Positions 52,344 through 61,378 of a DNA stretch of 64,000 nt are shown piece by piece. The notes under the pieces are model-generated. The model saw nothing but the letters and a program-made list of their open reading frames with translations. It searched no databases and had not been told where the DNA came from. Numbering within the stretch: the first letter of the stretch is position 1; the number at the start of each line of letters is the position of its first letter. Made by a program: the position numbers and the translations under genes. The DNA is taken from contig JAAZYR010000007.1 of NCBI GenBank assembly GCA_014239555.1, positions 67,141 through 131,140 of the forward strand, given 5' to 3'. This stretch comes from Acidimicrobiales bacterium. Its GTDB lineage: Bacteria; Actinomycetota; Acidimicrobiia; Acidimicrobiales; Poriferisodalaceae.

Positions 52344-53603
52344 TCACCCTTTCAACACCTCTCGAAACGGCGCGCCTTTATTAGCTTCGGGCTCTTTCGG
52401 TAGGCCAAGGATCCGCTCACCAATGATGTTGCGTTGTATCTGGTCAGTCCCGCCTCCGATAGAAGTGAAATACGCGTTAAGCATCGCGTATGTTGCGTCT
52501 CCTGCTTCTGGCGAGGACTCAGCCCCGAGCATTGCTTCAGGACCCAAGATTTCTGCCTGAAGACTGCCAGCGAAGTGAAGCATCCTCGACATTGCGAGCT
52601 TTCCTAAGGAGACAATCGGTGTCGTCGTTCCTTGCTCGATAGCGGCCTTAGCACGACGGTTATTCCATTCATTTAGTGTGCGCCACGCGTACAAACGCAT
52701 CAGATCCTGCCGGATAGCAAGGTCCCCAGAACGCCCACGCGTTTGAGCGAGCTCTAAAAGCGCCAAATCAGGGACGGGTGCCGGCGCTTCACTAGTTGAA
52801 TCGCGAGTCTGTGTGGTGGAACGGACGCTTTGGCTTCTCTGTTGTGTGGCGCCCATAGCTGCTCGTTCATAGGCCAATGCGGAGGTGAGTACCCCCCATC
52901 CGCCGTTTAGTTCTCCGAGCATGTTCGCAGCGGGAACACGAGCATCGGTGATGAAAACTTCGTTGAAACGTGCGTCGCCCGTGGCTTGGCGAAGCGGCCG
53001 TACCTCAACCCCTGGTTGTTTCATCGGAAAGAAAAAGAAGGAGATACCACGATGCTTCGGTTGATCTAAATCAGTTTGGGTAATAAGGAGGGCGTAATCC
53101 GCGTTACGGCCTCCAGAGGTCCAGACTTTCTGTCCGTTGATGATCCATTCATCACCGTCACGCACTGCGGACGTTCTAATCGCGGCTAGATCCGATCCGG
53201 CTCCAGGTTCGCTATAGAGAAGACACATCGAAAGGCTTCCTGTTAGCAAATCCCGAAGAATGTCGCTTTTTAACCCAGGGGTCGCGTGCGAAACAATTGT
53301 CGCGGCCCACAAGTTCACGACATCTTGCCCCCAGCCCTGAGGCGCGTCACCTCCAAATACTGAATCCGTCTGGACTGTGTCAGGCTCGCCGGAGTCTTCG
53401 AAGCGGGCCTCTCGAAATACAACGTCAGTCGCGCGCGCCACCTCTGGCTCTAGTCCACGGCCAAACCATTCCTCAGGCCAGCTTGGCGCCGCCCACCCGG
53501 AGTCAACCAATTTCTCCAACCAGGAACGCTTGCTCCCCGTAAGTGGATTTTCTTCCAGCCACGCACCTGCTTCGGCCACAGCTTCCGCCGCCGTTTTTGT
53601 CAT
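52344..53603 (-). CDS. Acyl-CoA dehydrogenase (FadE-type subunit)
   Basis: A 419-residue acyl-CoA dehydrogenase. The FAD loop is SEPGAGSDLAAI, with IINGQKVWTSGGRNADY following. The position of the usual catalytic glutamate reads GGGTDQIQRN, as in the second dehydrogenase at 45275-46477, and their C-termini both end with LGLPKEP. They may be partners of a heterotetramer, as ChsE1/ChsE2 are. It overlaps the SRPBCC gene by four bases (ATGA) and lies 82 bases before the alpha/beta hydrolase gene. Confidence 0.9.
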   Translation of the reverse strand: MTKTAAEAVAEAGAWLEENPLTGSKRSWLEKLVDSGWAAPSWPEEWFGRGLEPEVARATDVVFREARFEDSGEPDTVQTDSVFGGDAPQGWGQDVVNLWAATIVSHATPGLKSDILRDLLTGSLSMCLLYSEPGAGSDLAAIRTSAVRDGDEWIINGQKVWTSGGRNADYALLITQTDLDQPKHRGISFFFFPMKQPGVEVRPLRQATGDARFNEVFITDARVPAANMLGELNGGWGVLTSALAYERAAMGATQQRSQSVRSTTQTRDSTSEAPAPVPDLALLELAQTRGRSGDLAIRQDLMRLYAWRTLNEWNNRRAKAAIEQGTTTPIVSLGKLAMSRMLHFAGSLQAEILGPEAMLGAESSPEAGDATYAMLNAYFTSIGGGTDQIQRNIIGERILGLPKEPEANKGAPFREVLKG

Positions 53604-54061
53604 CCTTCGGCGCTTGCTTTGATGCCCGCGAGAGTTGCTTCAATCGTTCCTTGGACCGCCGCCTTTCGGCCAGCGAGTTGTTCTTCTGTCATTTTGGCCA
53701 GGCTTGGCGGCAAATCCATGACATCCCAAATTTCAGTAACGCGGGTCGCCATTTCGAGAGGCTCCAAGCGATAAGTCCACCTGACGTAGGGGCCCTCGTC
53801 AGGGGCCGCTACAAATTCGAAACAAGCATCTGGCTCAGCGACGGTAATTTCGACAGGAACTGACCACTCAAAGGATTTAATGCGATTTGTTCCAAGAAAG
53901 CGTGATCCGACAGTGCCGGGTGTCCCACTGATCCATTCCCCACCGATATTTTCAGTGCTCCACTCGCCCATACGGGGAAGATCACTAATTAGCGCGTAGA
54001 TGGCGGCAGCATCAGCTTCGATAGTTTCGGAAATTTCTAGGTGCATATCGCGAACAGTCAT
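53600..54061 (-). CDS. SRPBCC (START-like) family protein
   Basis: A 153-residue START-domain-type protein with a hydrophobic cavity for lipid-like ligands. It begins EISETIEADAAAIYALISDL, typical of polyketide-cyclase/SRPBCC proteins, with GSRFLGTNR and WTYRLEPLEMATRVTEIWD following. Function in this family is usually ligand binding or cyclisation. Coupled to the dehydrogenase by ATGA and 9 bases from the APH-like gene, it may carry a hydrophobic intermediate. Confidence 0.85.
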   Translation of the reverse strand: MTVRDMHLEISETIEADAAAIYALISDLPRMGEWSTENIGGEWISGTPGTVGSRFLGTNRIKSFEWSVPVEITVAEPDACFEFVAAPDEGPYVRWTYRLEPLEMATRVTEIWDVMDLPPSLAKMTEEQLAGRKAAVQGTIEATLAGIKASAEG

Positions 54062-54070
54062 ATGGCAACG

Positions 54071-55492
54071 CTATCTCTCTCGTGAAGACTCTGTCGCGAA
54101 TTGAAAGCCCGAATATTTCGGCTGGTCGATGCCCACCTGATTGACTACCGTTTCGCGCAGATACTCGTGAAGGTCGACTCTCGCGATGTCCATGGAGCCA
54201 TCACGAAGAGTGTTCACCAACTGCCAGCGAAGCTCATCGACAGTGCCCTCTTGCTGAAGCAACGCCTCAAGGCGTCTATGTTCTTGACGTCGCAACTGTG
54301 GTCCGATGGTCAATTCACGTTGCACCACGTCAAGGCTGTTACCGGCAACTCGCGCCAGAAAATTGATCCGGCCAGAGGTTTCATTCATCACATCTGCATG
54401 TAAAAAGTCGCGCACGCTGGTCAGTAACTCGTCGAGGCGGGGCATATCCGATGACTGTTCAGTCGACGCTGGGCGAATCAACTGCACAGGCCCGGGGACC
54501 AACAGATTGACGCAATCCACTTGGCACTCAGACGATCGACGGCCGATCGCCGGGCGCTCAACCGTTGCATCGGGACCTACGCGGTATTGGTCAGCCATGC
54601 CCAGACAACCAATCGCCCACCAGAAAGATCCGAAAACTTCCCAAAACTCGACGCGCGCTCTATCCACTGTTTCGCCGCTCTCGGCCTCGTACCCGGCAAT
54701 CAAGTCATCAAGATGTCCGAAACCTCCAACAGCGAGGTCGCGCCGCCCAAACCGCCAAGAGTTCGTACAAATCCACCCAAGGTCGCGCATTGGGTCCCCG
54801 ATGTGTGCTGTCTCCCAATCCAGCACAGCTGAGAGACCAGTCACCGAGTCCACCATCAAGTTGCCATTTCGGAAATCGTTGTGGACAAGGCGGTAGTCGC
54901 TTAAGTCAGGGAGATTTTCTGCCAACCATCGCCCTGTGAAATCGATCATCGGTTGTGCTGTGTTCCACTCCTTGTAGCGGTCCCATGTTTGGTGAAGATA
55001 TGAACTCGGATCCAATGTCGGCAGGTGTTGCTTCAGTCCCAAGGTTTCAACATCAATCGCATGAATTTTCGCTAGTTCTCGGCCGCATTGTTCGGCCAAC
55101 CCGCCGCGAACAGAATCCAATTTCTCGGACCTAACTATTCGGGCACCAAGTGTTTCTCCATCGAGCCATTCCATAATGAACCCGACACCGACCTCGTCTT
55201 TTGTTTCCAAGACGTAATGAATTTCTGGCTCAACGACGCCGTAGTCACGGGCCGTGCGCATAAGGAGTGCCTCGGTAGCTAAACCTATGGCGCTCACCGA
55301 CTCGCGGTCGATCCCGCCAGCTCCTCGGCGCATACACAGAACGGTGTCACCTTCGAGCCTTCTCACGACAAGCTGGTAAGTCTCCATGCTTGCCCCGCCC
55401 GAAAGTCTTTCAATTCTTTCCAACTTGACGCAGCCGGCTATTTCCCGAACTAGCACCGTTTCCAACGCGTCGAAGAAATCTGGCTCTGTCAC
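54071..55492 (-). CDS. Aminoglycoside-phosphotransferase-like kinase
   Basis: A 473-residue APH-fold protein. The nucleotide loop is LSGGASMETYQLVV near residue 40, the catalytic loop is LVHNDFRNGNLMVD and the metal motif VLDWETAHIGDPMRDLGW. The C-terminal 150 residues are an extra helical part. Similar proteins sit beside acyl-CoA dehydrogenases (as in eukaryotic ACAD10/11) and phosphorylate hydroxyacyl-CoAs. GTG at 55492 follows GAGG at five bases. The PhyH stop is eight bases upstream. Confidence 0.88.
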   Translation of the reverse strand: MTEPDFFDALETVLVREIAGCVKLERIERLSGGASMETYQLVVRRLEGDTVLCMRRGAGGIDRESVSAIGLATEALLMRTARDYGVVEPEIHYVLETKDEVGVGFIMEWLDGETLGARIVRSEKLDSVRGGLAEQCGRELAKIHAIDVETLGLKQHLPTLDPSSYLHQTWDRYKEWNTAQPMIDFTGRWLAENLPDLSDYRLVHNDFRNGNLMVDSVTGLSAVLDWETAHIGDPMRDLGWICTNSWRFGRRDLAVGGFGHLDDLIAGYEAESGETVDRARVEFWEVFGSFWWAIGCLGMADQYRVGPDATVERPAIGRRSSECQVDCVNLLVPGPVQLIRPASTEQSSDMPRLDELLTSVRDFLHADVMNETSGRINFLARVAGNSLDVVQRELTIGPQLRRQEHRRLEALLQQEGTVDELRWQLVNTLRDGSMDIARVDLHEYLRETVVNQVGIDQPKYSGFQFATESSRER

Positions 55493-55499
55493 CCTGACC

Positions 55500-56387
55500 T
55501 CAGGTGTCTTGTTGTTGGGACCCAAAAATCGTGGGCGCTCCACGTCGTGACCAATCTGGGGCGCCCGGAATTTCGCGCCCGTCTACCACGATTCGTTGGC
55601 GTGAATCCCCGCCGATTACTGAACCGCTGAGGGCTCCAGTCGAACCGTTAGCTCCGATATGAGCAATCGGGTACGAATCCGCTCGCGAGTACGTTTGAAG
55701 CAGCAACGGCCGCGGACGTGGAGAATTATTCGGTAGGGACCCGTGCACCATGCAGCAATTGTGCACCGTGACCGATCCAGCGGGACCAGAAAGCCACTTC
55801 ACGTCGGTGAGATCGAGAGTTTCAAGATCGTTTGCCCCGATAGCGCCGTCCCATGCCCCGTCAGGCCGATACTGATCGAAGAGAGTCCCGCGATGGCTTC
55901 CGGGTAAGACGCCCATCGGACCCATTTCCTGGTCTACGTCGGCGAGGTAAACACCAATGGTCAAAGGGCTGAAATCTGTATGTGGCCAGAATTGAATATC
56001 CTGATGCCACCTCACTTCTTCGCCACCATCGGACCACTTGAAGTTGAGCTTCGAGTGGTGGTATCTGACCGGTCCGCCGAGCAACGCGCAAGCAAGCTCT
56101 GCCGCTGCTCCTACGAAACTAAAGTCTCTGAACGTTTCATGGTGATCCACCGGTGAATTTAGACGTCTGATCCGTGGTTCTTCCTCCGTATGCCCAGGTT
56201 CCAGATCCAAAATCTTCCCGGACGTGCGTAACTCGCGGCTTAATTCGACAAACTCGTCCGATGCCTTTTTCAGGCCAGCAAGCGTGTTCGAATCAATGAA
56301 CCCAGGAAGCTGTAAATAGCCGTCACGTTCGTAACTCTCACGATGCTCAGTGCTGATGACCTGGTGATACCCAGCAACGTCAACCAT
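55500..56387 (-). CDS. Phytanoyl-CoA dioxygenase family protein
   Basis: A 295-residue Fe(II)/2-oxoglutarate dioxygenase of the PhyH type. The iron site is WHQDIQFWPHTD (HxD) near residue 125, and the distal His is in VHNCCMVHGSLPNN. The arginine for 2-oxoglutarate is probably in the SPRPRPLLLQTY stretch. It would hydroxylate an alpha carbon in a CoA ester or a related acid. It starts the minus-strand operon that runs to the PHP gene. Confidence 0.9.
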   Translation of the reverse strand: MVDVAGYHQVISTEHRESYERDGYLQLPGFIDSNTLAGLKKASDEFVELSRELRTSGKILDLEPGHTEEEPRIRRLNSPVDHHETFRDFSFVGAAAELACALLGGPVRYHHSKLNFKWSDGGEEVRWHQDIQFWPHTDFSPLTIGVYLADVDQEMGPMGVLPGSHRGTLFDQYRPDGAWDGAIGANDLETLDLTDVKWLSGPAGSVTVHNCCMVHGSLPNNSPRPRPLLLQTYSRADSYPIAHIGANGSTGALSGSVIGGDSRQRIVVDGREIPGAPDWSRRGAPTIFGSQQQDT

Positions 56388-56453
56388 GTCGCGATCTTAC
56401 CTCTCGATGGGAAGTTACGCCCCGACCACGCAATGGCGTCATAGGGTTGGACT

Positions 56454-57752
56454 ATGGCCAGTCCCATTGTGATTGCTGGGGGAACAGTCGTCGACCAGCT
56501 GTCTGAACGGAAAGTTGACTTACTGCTGATAAACGGCGTGATTGCTGACAGCGGAGCACCGGGTGCCTTTGATGGGCAGGGAGAAAGCGTTGACGCGTCA
56601 GATGCCATAGTCATGCCCGGACTCGTAGACATACAAGTCCACTTTCGTACACCGGGGGGCGAGGAAAGTGAGGACATTTCTTCCGGGGCCGCTGGAGCGG
56701 CTCTTGGCGGTGTTACCGCTTGCGTAATGATGCCCAACACAATCCCGACAATCGACAACGTGGAAATAGTTTCGGATGTACTTTCACTTGCGCGTGATGC
56801 GGCTTGCGACGTACGCACCTCGGCCGCAATTACCGTAGAAAGAGCCGGTGAGCAATTAGTGGATTTCGCCGCGCTGCACCGGGCCGGAGTGCGCGTGTTT
56901 ACCGATGACGGCTGGGTTGTCGATGACGCGAAGCTTATGGAAGCGGCCCTTCGGGAAACCTTGGAGCTACCTGGTGCTGTCATCAGTCAACACGCGGAAC
57001 ACTCAGAGATGGTCGCAGGCGGTGTTTTAAATGCGGGAACCGTGGCTGAACGCCTAGGCCTGCCGGGCCGGCCACGCGAAGCGGAAGCCGTAATCGTTGA
57101 ACGCGACATAGCGCTTGCCGCCAAGACGGGTGGCCGCTATCACGTTCTTCACATGTCGACGTCACTGGCCACTGAACAGGTTAGGAGAGCCAAACAAGCT
57201 GGCCTTCGAGTAACAGCTGAGGTGACCCCTCAGCATCTGATTCTTACTGAAGAGGACGTCGAACGGCTTGGGTCGGCTGGGATAATGAACCCACCGTTGC
57301 GTCTTGCAACGGACGCTTCTGCCCTTCGCGCCGCATTGCTAGATGGGACCGTTGATGCTGTTGCCACAGACCATGCACCCCATCACCCGCGACTCAAGCA
57401 GATGCCACTAGCCGAGGTACCTCCCGGAATGCTCGGAGTCGAAACGATGGCTTCCGTTATTTGGGACACCTTCGTCAATGGGGGATCGATGTCGAGACAG
57501 CAGTTTGTGGCCGTTACATCGTCCCAACCTGCGCGTATTGCCGATATTCATGAACATGGCCAACCTCTAACACCGGGTAACCCCGCCAACATTGCAGTAT
57601 TCGATCCGAATAAGGCTTGGGCTATCGAGGGCTCATCTTTACAAAGCAAGAGCACGAACACGCCGTGGCAAGGGCAGCAGTTCATCGGAAAGGTGCGCCA
57701 CACTATTTGTCGAGGGTCGCTCGTCGTACAGGATGGTCTGCTCGTTCATTAA
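56454..57752 (+). CDS. Dihydroorotase-like amidohydrolase
   Basis: A 432-residue amidohydrolase of the dihydroorotase/allantoinase type. Metal motif is VDIQVHFRTPGGEESED, where QxH replaces the common HxH, as I recall for a known dihydroorotase subfamily. Other ligand strands are ISQHAEHSEM, VLHMSTS, and the catalytic Asp in TDHAPHHP. It would close or open a cyclic ureide in pyrimidine or purine metabolism. Other pyrimidine genes are not adjacent. Start follows a 66-base gap from the divergent PhyH gene. Confidence 0.85.
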   Translation: MASPIVIAGGTVVDQLSERKVDLLLINGVIADSGAPGAFDGQGESVDASDAIVMPGLVDIQVHFRTPGGEESEDISSGAAGAALGGVTACVMMPNTIPTIDNVEIVSDVLSLARDAACDVRTSAAITVERAGEQLVDFAALHRAGVRVFTDDGWVVDDAKLMEAALRETLELPGAVISQHAEHSEMVAGGVLNAGTVAERLGLPGRPREAEAVIVERDIALAAKTGGRYHVLHMSTSLATEQVRRAKQAGLRVTAEVTPQHLILTEEDVERLGSAGIMNPPLRLATDASALRAALLDGTVDAVATDHAPHHPRLKQMPLAEVPPGMLGVETMASVIWDTFVNGGSMSRQQFVAVTSSQPARIADIHEHGQPLTPGNPANIAVFDPNKAWAIEGSSLQSKSTNTPWQGQQFIGKVRHTICRGSLVVQDGLLVH

Positions 57753-57862
57753 GTCACGGCTAATTGTGGACTGTTTGCTGAAATAGCGTGACAGCCCTAT
57801 CGTCGGCGGCTCTAAGCCTGCACTTGCTGCGGCTGTTGATCACAGCTTCGAAGGGTCACCAT

Positions 57863-58699
57863 ATGCCATTCACTTTTGCCAACGTTGAGGACAGAGCATG
57901 TCTGGTCCACGGTGACAAATTTTACGACCTCAACCGAATCTCTCACGACGCCATCGCAACGGATCCGGTCGACGCCCTTGCTGATATCGACGCTCTTCAC
58001 GAGATCAACACCAATTTGACGAACATTGACCCTGATGGCTCTTTGGCTGAGGTGAAACTCGGCCCGCCCGCGCCCCGACCTCGTAACTCGTTTGGCGTAG
58101 GTCTTAACTACAAGGATCACGCTGAAGAGTCCAAAATGGACCTACCGGAATCGCCGGTCGTTTTTTCAAAATTCCCATCGTGTATTGCCGGACCGTTTGA
58201 CGACGTGCATCTACGGGCCACTCGTGGCGACTACGAAGCCGAACTGGTCGTGGTCATCGGGCGTGTTGCTCGCGATGTGCCTACTGAAGACGCCTGGTCC
58301 TTTGTCGCTGGTTTGACTGTTGGTCAAGACATTTCAGATAGGAAACTCCAGCTTGGAGCCCGGCCGCCTCAATTCGGACTCGGCAAGTCGCGAGACACCT
58401 ATGGCCCGACTGGTCCATTGCTAGTCTCGCCAGATTCGTTTCCAGACGCAGACGATTTACATATCACCTGCGCCATCAATGGAGAACCTCGCCAAGACGC
58501 AAGAACGAGTGCTTTGATCTTCGATGTCCCCTTCCTTGTGAGTTACCTATCTGAGGTCATGACCTTGCTACCTGGAGACCTCATCTTTACTGGCACTCCT
58601 TCAGGAGTCGGTATGCCGGACAAACGTTTCTTAGTTGCTGGCGACGTCATCACCACAACCGTGGAGGGAATTGGCACCATGGTTAATACTTGTCGGTGA
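57863..58699 (+). CDS. Fumarylacetoacetate hydrolase family protein
   Basis: A 278-residue FAH-family enzyme. Metal-binding GVGLNYKDHAEES near residue 80, DYEAELVVVIG (two Glu ligands) and GQDISDRKLQ with Asp, plus FTGTPSGVG at the end are standard. These enzymes cleave C-C bonds or hydrate dienoates in aromatic and acid catabolism. ATG at 57863 follows AAGGG with eight bases between; an upstream start at 57788 gives a non-conserved leader. The MFS gene follows with a GTGA overlap. Confidence 0.92.
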   Translation: MPFTFANVEDRACLVHGDKFYDLNRISHDAIATDPVDALADIDALHEINTNLTNIDPDGSLAEVKLGPPAPRPRNSFGVGLNYKDHAEESKMDLPESPVVFSKFPSCIAGPFDDVHLRATRGDYEAELVVVIGRVARDVPTEDAWSFVAGLTVGQDISDRKLQLGARPPQFGLGKSRDTYGPTGPLLVSPDSFPDADDLHITCAINGEPRQDARTSALIFDVPFLVSYLSEVMTLLPGDLIFTGTPSGVGMPDKRFLVAGDVITTTVEGIGTMVNTCR

Positions 58700-60090
58700 A
58701 CACCTCGCGACAATCTTTTCCTACCGCAGTAACGATTCTCATCGCTGGCTGTTTCGCGACGGCTGTGTCCATGGGCGTGCGAGCGACAATGGGCGTCTAC
58801 CTGGACCCAATAACGGAGGGTCTCTCAATAACGACGAGTTCATTTGGGCTCGCAGTTGCACTACAAAACCTTATTTGGGGTTTAGGTCAACCCATAGCCG
58901 GCGCCGTTGCTGATCGTTTCGGAACTGGACGAGTGCTGATTGTTGGCGGCGTGTTGTATGTCGCCGGACTAGCCACTACTGGGCAGGCCGCAGGGACCGG
59001 AACGCTCACTTTGGGGTTAGGTGTCCTGGTTGGTTTAGGTCTGGCTGGACTCAGCTTCAGCGTGATCCTTGCAGCCATTGGACGCAGTGTCCCTGACGAA
59101 AAACGATCAATGGCCCTCGCTACTGCAAGTGCCTTCGCATCGGTCGGCCAATTTGTTTTGGTTCCCTTGAGTCAGGTTCTGATCGACTTCGTCGGTTGGA
59201 GGCAAAGCCTGATCTTTGGCATTGTCTTGCTCGTTGCCGCAATGGCGGCTGCCAGCCCCCTGCGCACGCGAGAACGCGCTGCGTCAGATCAAGTTCCGCA
59301 ACAAGCCCTAGGTGACGCCCTCCGGACGGCGTTCGGTCACAGAAGCTACGTGTTGCTCTTGTTGGGTTTTTTCGTTTGCGGTTTTCACGTGACTTTCGTG
59401 GGTGTTCATTTACCGAAATACCTCGAAGATGTCGGCCAAACGGCACGCGTCGCTGCGTTGGCGCTCGCGACCATTGGCCTTTTTAATATTGCGGGCACTA
59501 TCGGCGTTGGTTGGCTAGGGGGGCGTTTCAACAACGCGAAGCTGTTGAGCGTCCTTTACGCTGCACGAGCCTTTGTCTTTGCAGCATTTGTGGTTCTGCC
59601 CATGAGCCCCCAAATAGCACTTGGGTCCGCTGCGGTAATGGGACTGGTCTGGTTGTCAACCGTTCCGTTGACCTCGGCCATCGTGCTTAAACAATTCGGC
59701 CCTGCACATGCTGGCAGCCTCTTCGGGTTCGTTTTCTTGAGTCACCAGATCGGCGCATTCATCGGGACTTACGGGGCCGCTTTGGTGCGCGATGCCTACG
59801 GTTCGTATGAAGTTTTTTGGTGGCTGTCTGCCCTATTGGGATTGGTCGCCGCTGTCATTCATTTGTTCATTGATGAAAGTCCCCACGACGCTCCTACTCC
59901 CAAAGCAAAAAATAGGCCGCTGTCACTGTTGCGACGCCGACCGGCAGTTACGGGTTCACTAGCGACGACGACTTTGATCGTGGTTCTAGCGGGGTGGACT
60001 TACTTGAGAATTTCCAACAATCCAGATGTCGCATTGGAACAGGCCGCACTCGTTTGCACCTTACATTTACCAGGTGGGCCACTCGGCTAA
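58696..60090 (+). CDS. MFS transporter
   Basis: A 464-residue major facilitator superfamily permease with about 12 hydrophobic segments. The A-loop-like AVADRFGTGRVLIVGG follows segment 2. A long C-terminal tail after about residue 395 carries an extra hydrophobic stretch (SLATTTLIVVLAGWTYL), so the protein may have a thirteenth segment. The GTG start overlaps the FAH-family stop by four bases, suggesting that it imports the FAH enzyme's substrate or precursor. The TTG start six bases upstream is the alternative. Confidence 0.9.
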   Translation: MNTSRQSFPTAVTILIAGCFATAVSMGVRATMGVYLDPITEGLSITTSSFGLAVALQNLIWGLGQPIAGAVADRFGTGRVLIVGGVLYVAGLATTGQAAGTGTLTLGLGVLVGLGLAGLSFSVILAAIGRSVPDEKRSMALATASAFASVGQFVLVPLSQVLIDFVGWRQSLIFGIVLLVAAMAAASPLRTRERAASDQVPQQALGDALRTAFGHRSYVLLLLGFFVCGFHVTFVGVHLPKYLEDVGQTARVAALALATIGLFNIAGTIGVGWLGGRFNNAKLLSVLYAARAFVFAAFVVLPMSPQIALGSAAVMGLVWLSTVPLTSAIVLKQFGPAHAGSLFGFVFLSHQIGAFIGTYGAALVRDAYGSYEVFWWLSALLGLVAAVIHLFIDESPHDAPTPKAKNRPLSLLRRRPAVTGSLATTTLIVVLAGWTYLRISNNPDVALEQAALVCTLHLPGGPLG

Positions 60091-60099
60091 TGCCGCGCC

Positions 60100-61290
60100 T
60101 TACCAGGCTCCTCTCGCTCGAAGGTCTTCGAGTTCTTCCCAGTCGTAGCCGGCCTCGACTAAAACAATTTCGGTCTCTTGGCCCAGTTCGGGCACATCGG
60201 TACCAAAACGCGTCGGCGTATCCGACATCTGAATCGGGCAGCCAACAAAGTTGGTGGTGCCCCAATCAGGATGATCAAATTCGACGATGTACCCGTTTGC
60301 GTATGATTGCGGGTCCGCTGCGACTTGGTCATGGGAGCGAACGGGGGCGAAACGTTGGGCTTCTGTCTCCAGCCGGGCCGCCCATTCATCGGTGGTTCGC
60401 TGCGCGAAGATAGGTAGAAATTCTTCCCGCATCTCGGCAGCTATCTCTTTCGTTGTGAAGTAGGTATTGAAACGCGGGTGATCAACCCAATCGGGTCGTT
60501 CGATGGCGCGGCACATTCCTTCCCAAAGGTGTTCAGGACAGCCGGCCATAGCGATCGCCCCATCAGAGGTGGGGAATACGCCGTACAGCGCGTGGACCAG
60601 AGGGTGGCCGCCGTTGGATTTGCCTGCCAGTTCCCCTGTGAGAAAATAATGGGTGTACTCGGTTGCCTGCATCCAGATCTGCCCTCCGAGCAAGCTGACA
60701 TCAACACGTTGACCGCGTCCCGTCTTTTCGCGAGCAAACAGCGCGGCCAAAATTCCTGTCTGTAGATTCTGAGATCCGCAATGATCAGCTAAGAGCGAAG
60801 CAACGGTGGTGACCGCTTCTCCGTCGTTGCCTATTCCCGCCACTACGCCGCCATAGGCTTCGCCGGCAATATCAGCACCTTCGCGAAGCGCATCTGGGCC
60901 TGTCGGACCAAGAAAGCTTCCTGCAGCCCAGATTATTCGCGAGTTCACCGCAGCTAAGTCCTCATACCCCAACCCCCATTCATCCAGAGTGCCTGGTTGA
61001 AAATTCGACAAAACTACATCCGATGTCTCGACAAGTTTCAGAAAGGCTTCTCTCCCACCGTCGCTACGCAAATCCAAAGCCACCGAACGCTTCCCTCGAT
61101 TGTTTGCGATGAAGAACGAAGAGGTCCCTACTTCGGGGATTATGCCGACGTGGCGTCCCATGTCTCCGATTTCGGGAAGCTCAACTTTGATTACCTCAGC
61201 TCCCAGATCGTGCAACATCGCGGCCGCTTGAGGGCCTTGAACCAATGTCGATAAATCCAAGACTCGTATACCGTCGAGTGCACCAACCAT
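60100..61290 (-). CDS. CaiB/BaiF family III CoA-transferase
   Basis: A 396-residue CoA-transferase of family III. It begins ALDGIRVLDLSTLVQGP, then RGKRSVALDLRS and GADIAGEAYGGVVAGIG with the catalytic aspartate. ATG at 61290 follows GAGG with five bases between; the open frame extends 38 codons upstream without similarity. Acyl partners are unknown. It is convergent with the MFS gene (9 bases apart) and divergent from the lipid-kinase-like gene. Confidence 0.92.
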   Translation of the reverse strand: MVGALDGIRVLDLSTLVQGPQAAAMLHDLGAEVIKVELPEIGDMGRHVGIIPEVGTSSFFIANNRGKRSVALDLRSDGGREAFLKLVETSDVVLSNFQPGTLDEWGLGYEDLAAVNSRIIWAAGSFLGPTGPDALREGADIAGEAYGGVVAGIGNDGEAVTTVASLLADHCGSQNLQTGILAALFAREKTGRGQRVDVSLLGGQIWMQATEYTHYFLTGELAGKSNGGHPLVHALYGVFPTSDGAIAMAGCPEHLWEGMCRAIERPDWVDHPRFNTYFTTKEIAAEMREEFLPIFAQRTTDEWAARLETEAQRFAPVRSHDQVAADPQSYANGYIVEFDHPDWGTTNFVGCPIQMSDTPTRFGTDVPELGQETEIVLVEAGYDWEELEDLRARGAW

Positions 61291-61378
61291 TTCAACCTCG
61301 TCTCGAATTGGGCTTCTGTCTGGCGGGGCACCGTTTGCCTCACCAGTCTCCGTCACCGTAGTCAACCTAAGGAACCAT

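Noticed and set aside
56454-57752. Dihydroorotase-like gene with QxH in place of the HxH metal motif
   Set aside because: It looked like loss of a metal ligand, but I recall a dihydroorotase subfamily that normally has Gln there. The other ligands are intact, so this is not evidence of decay.
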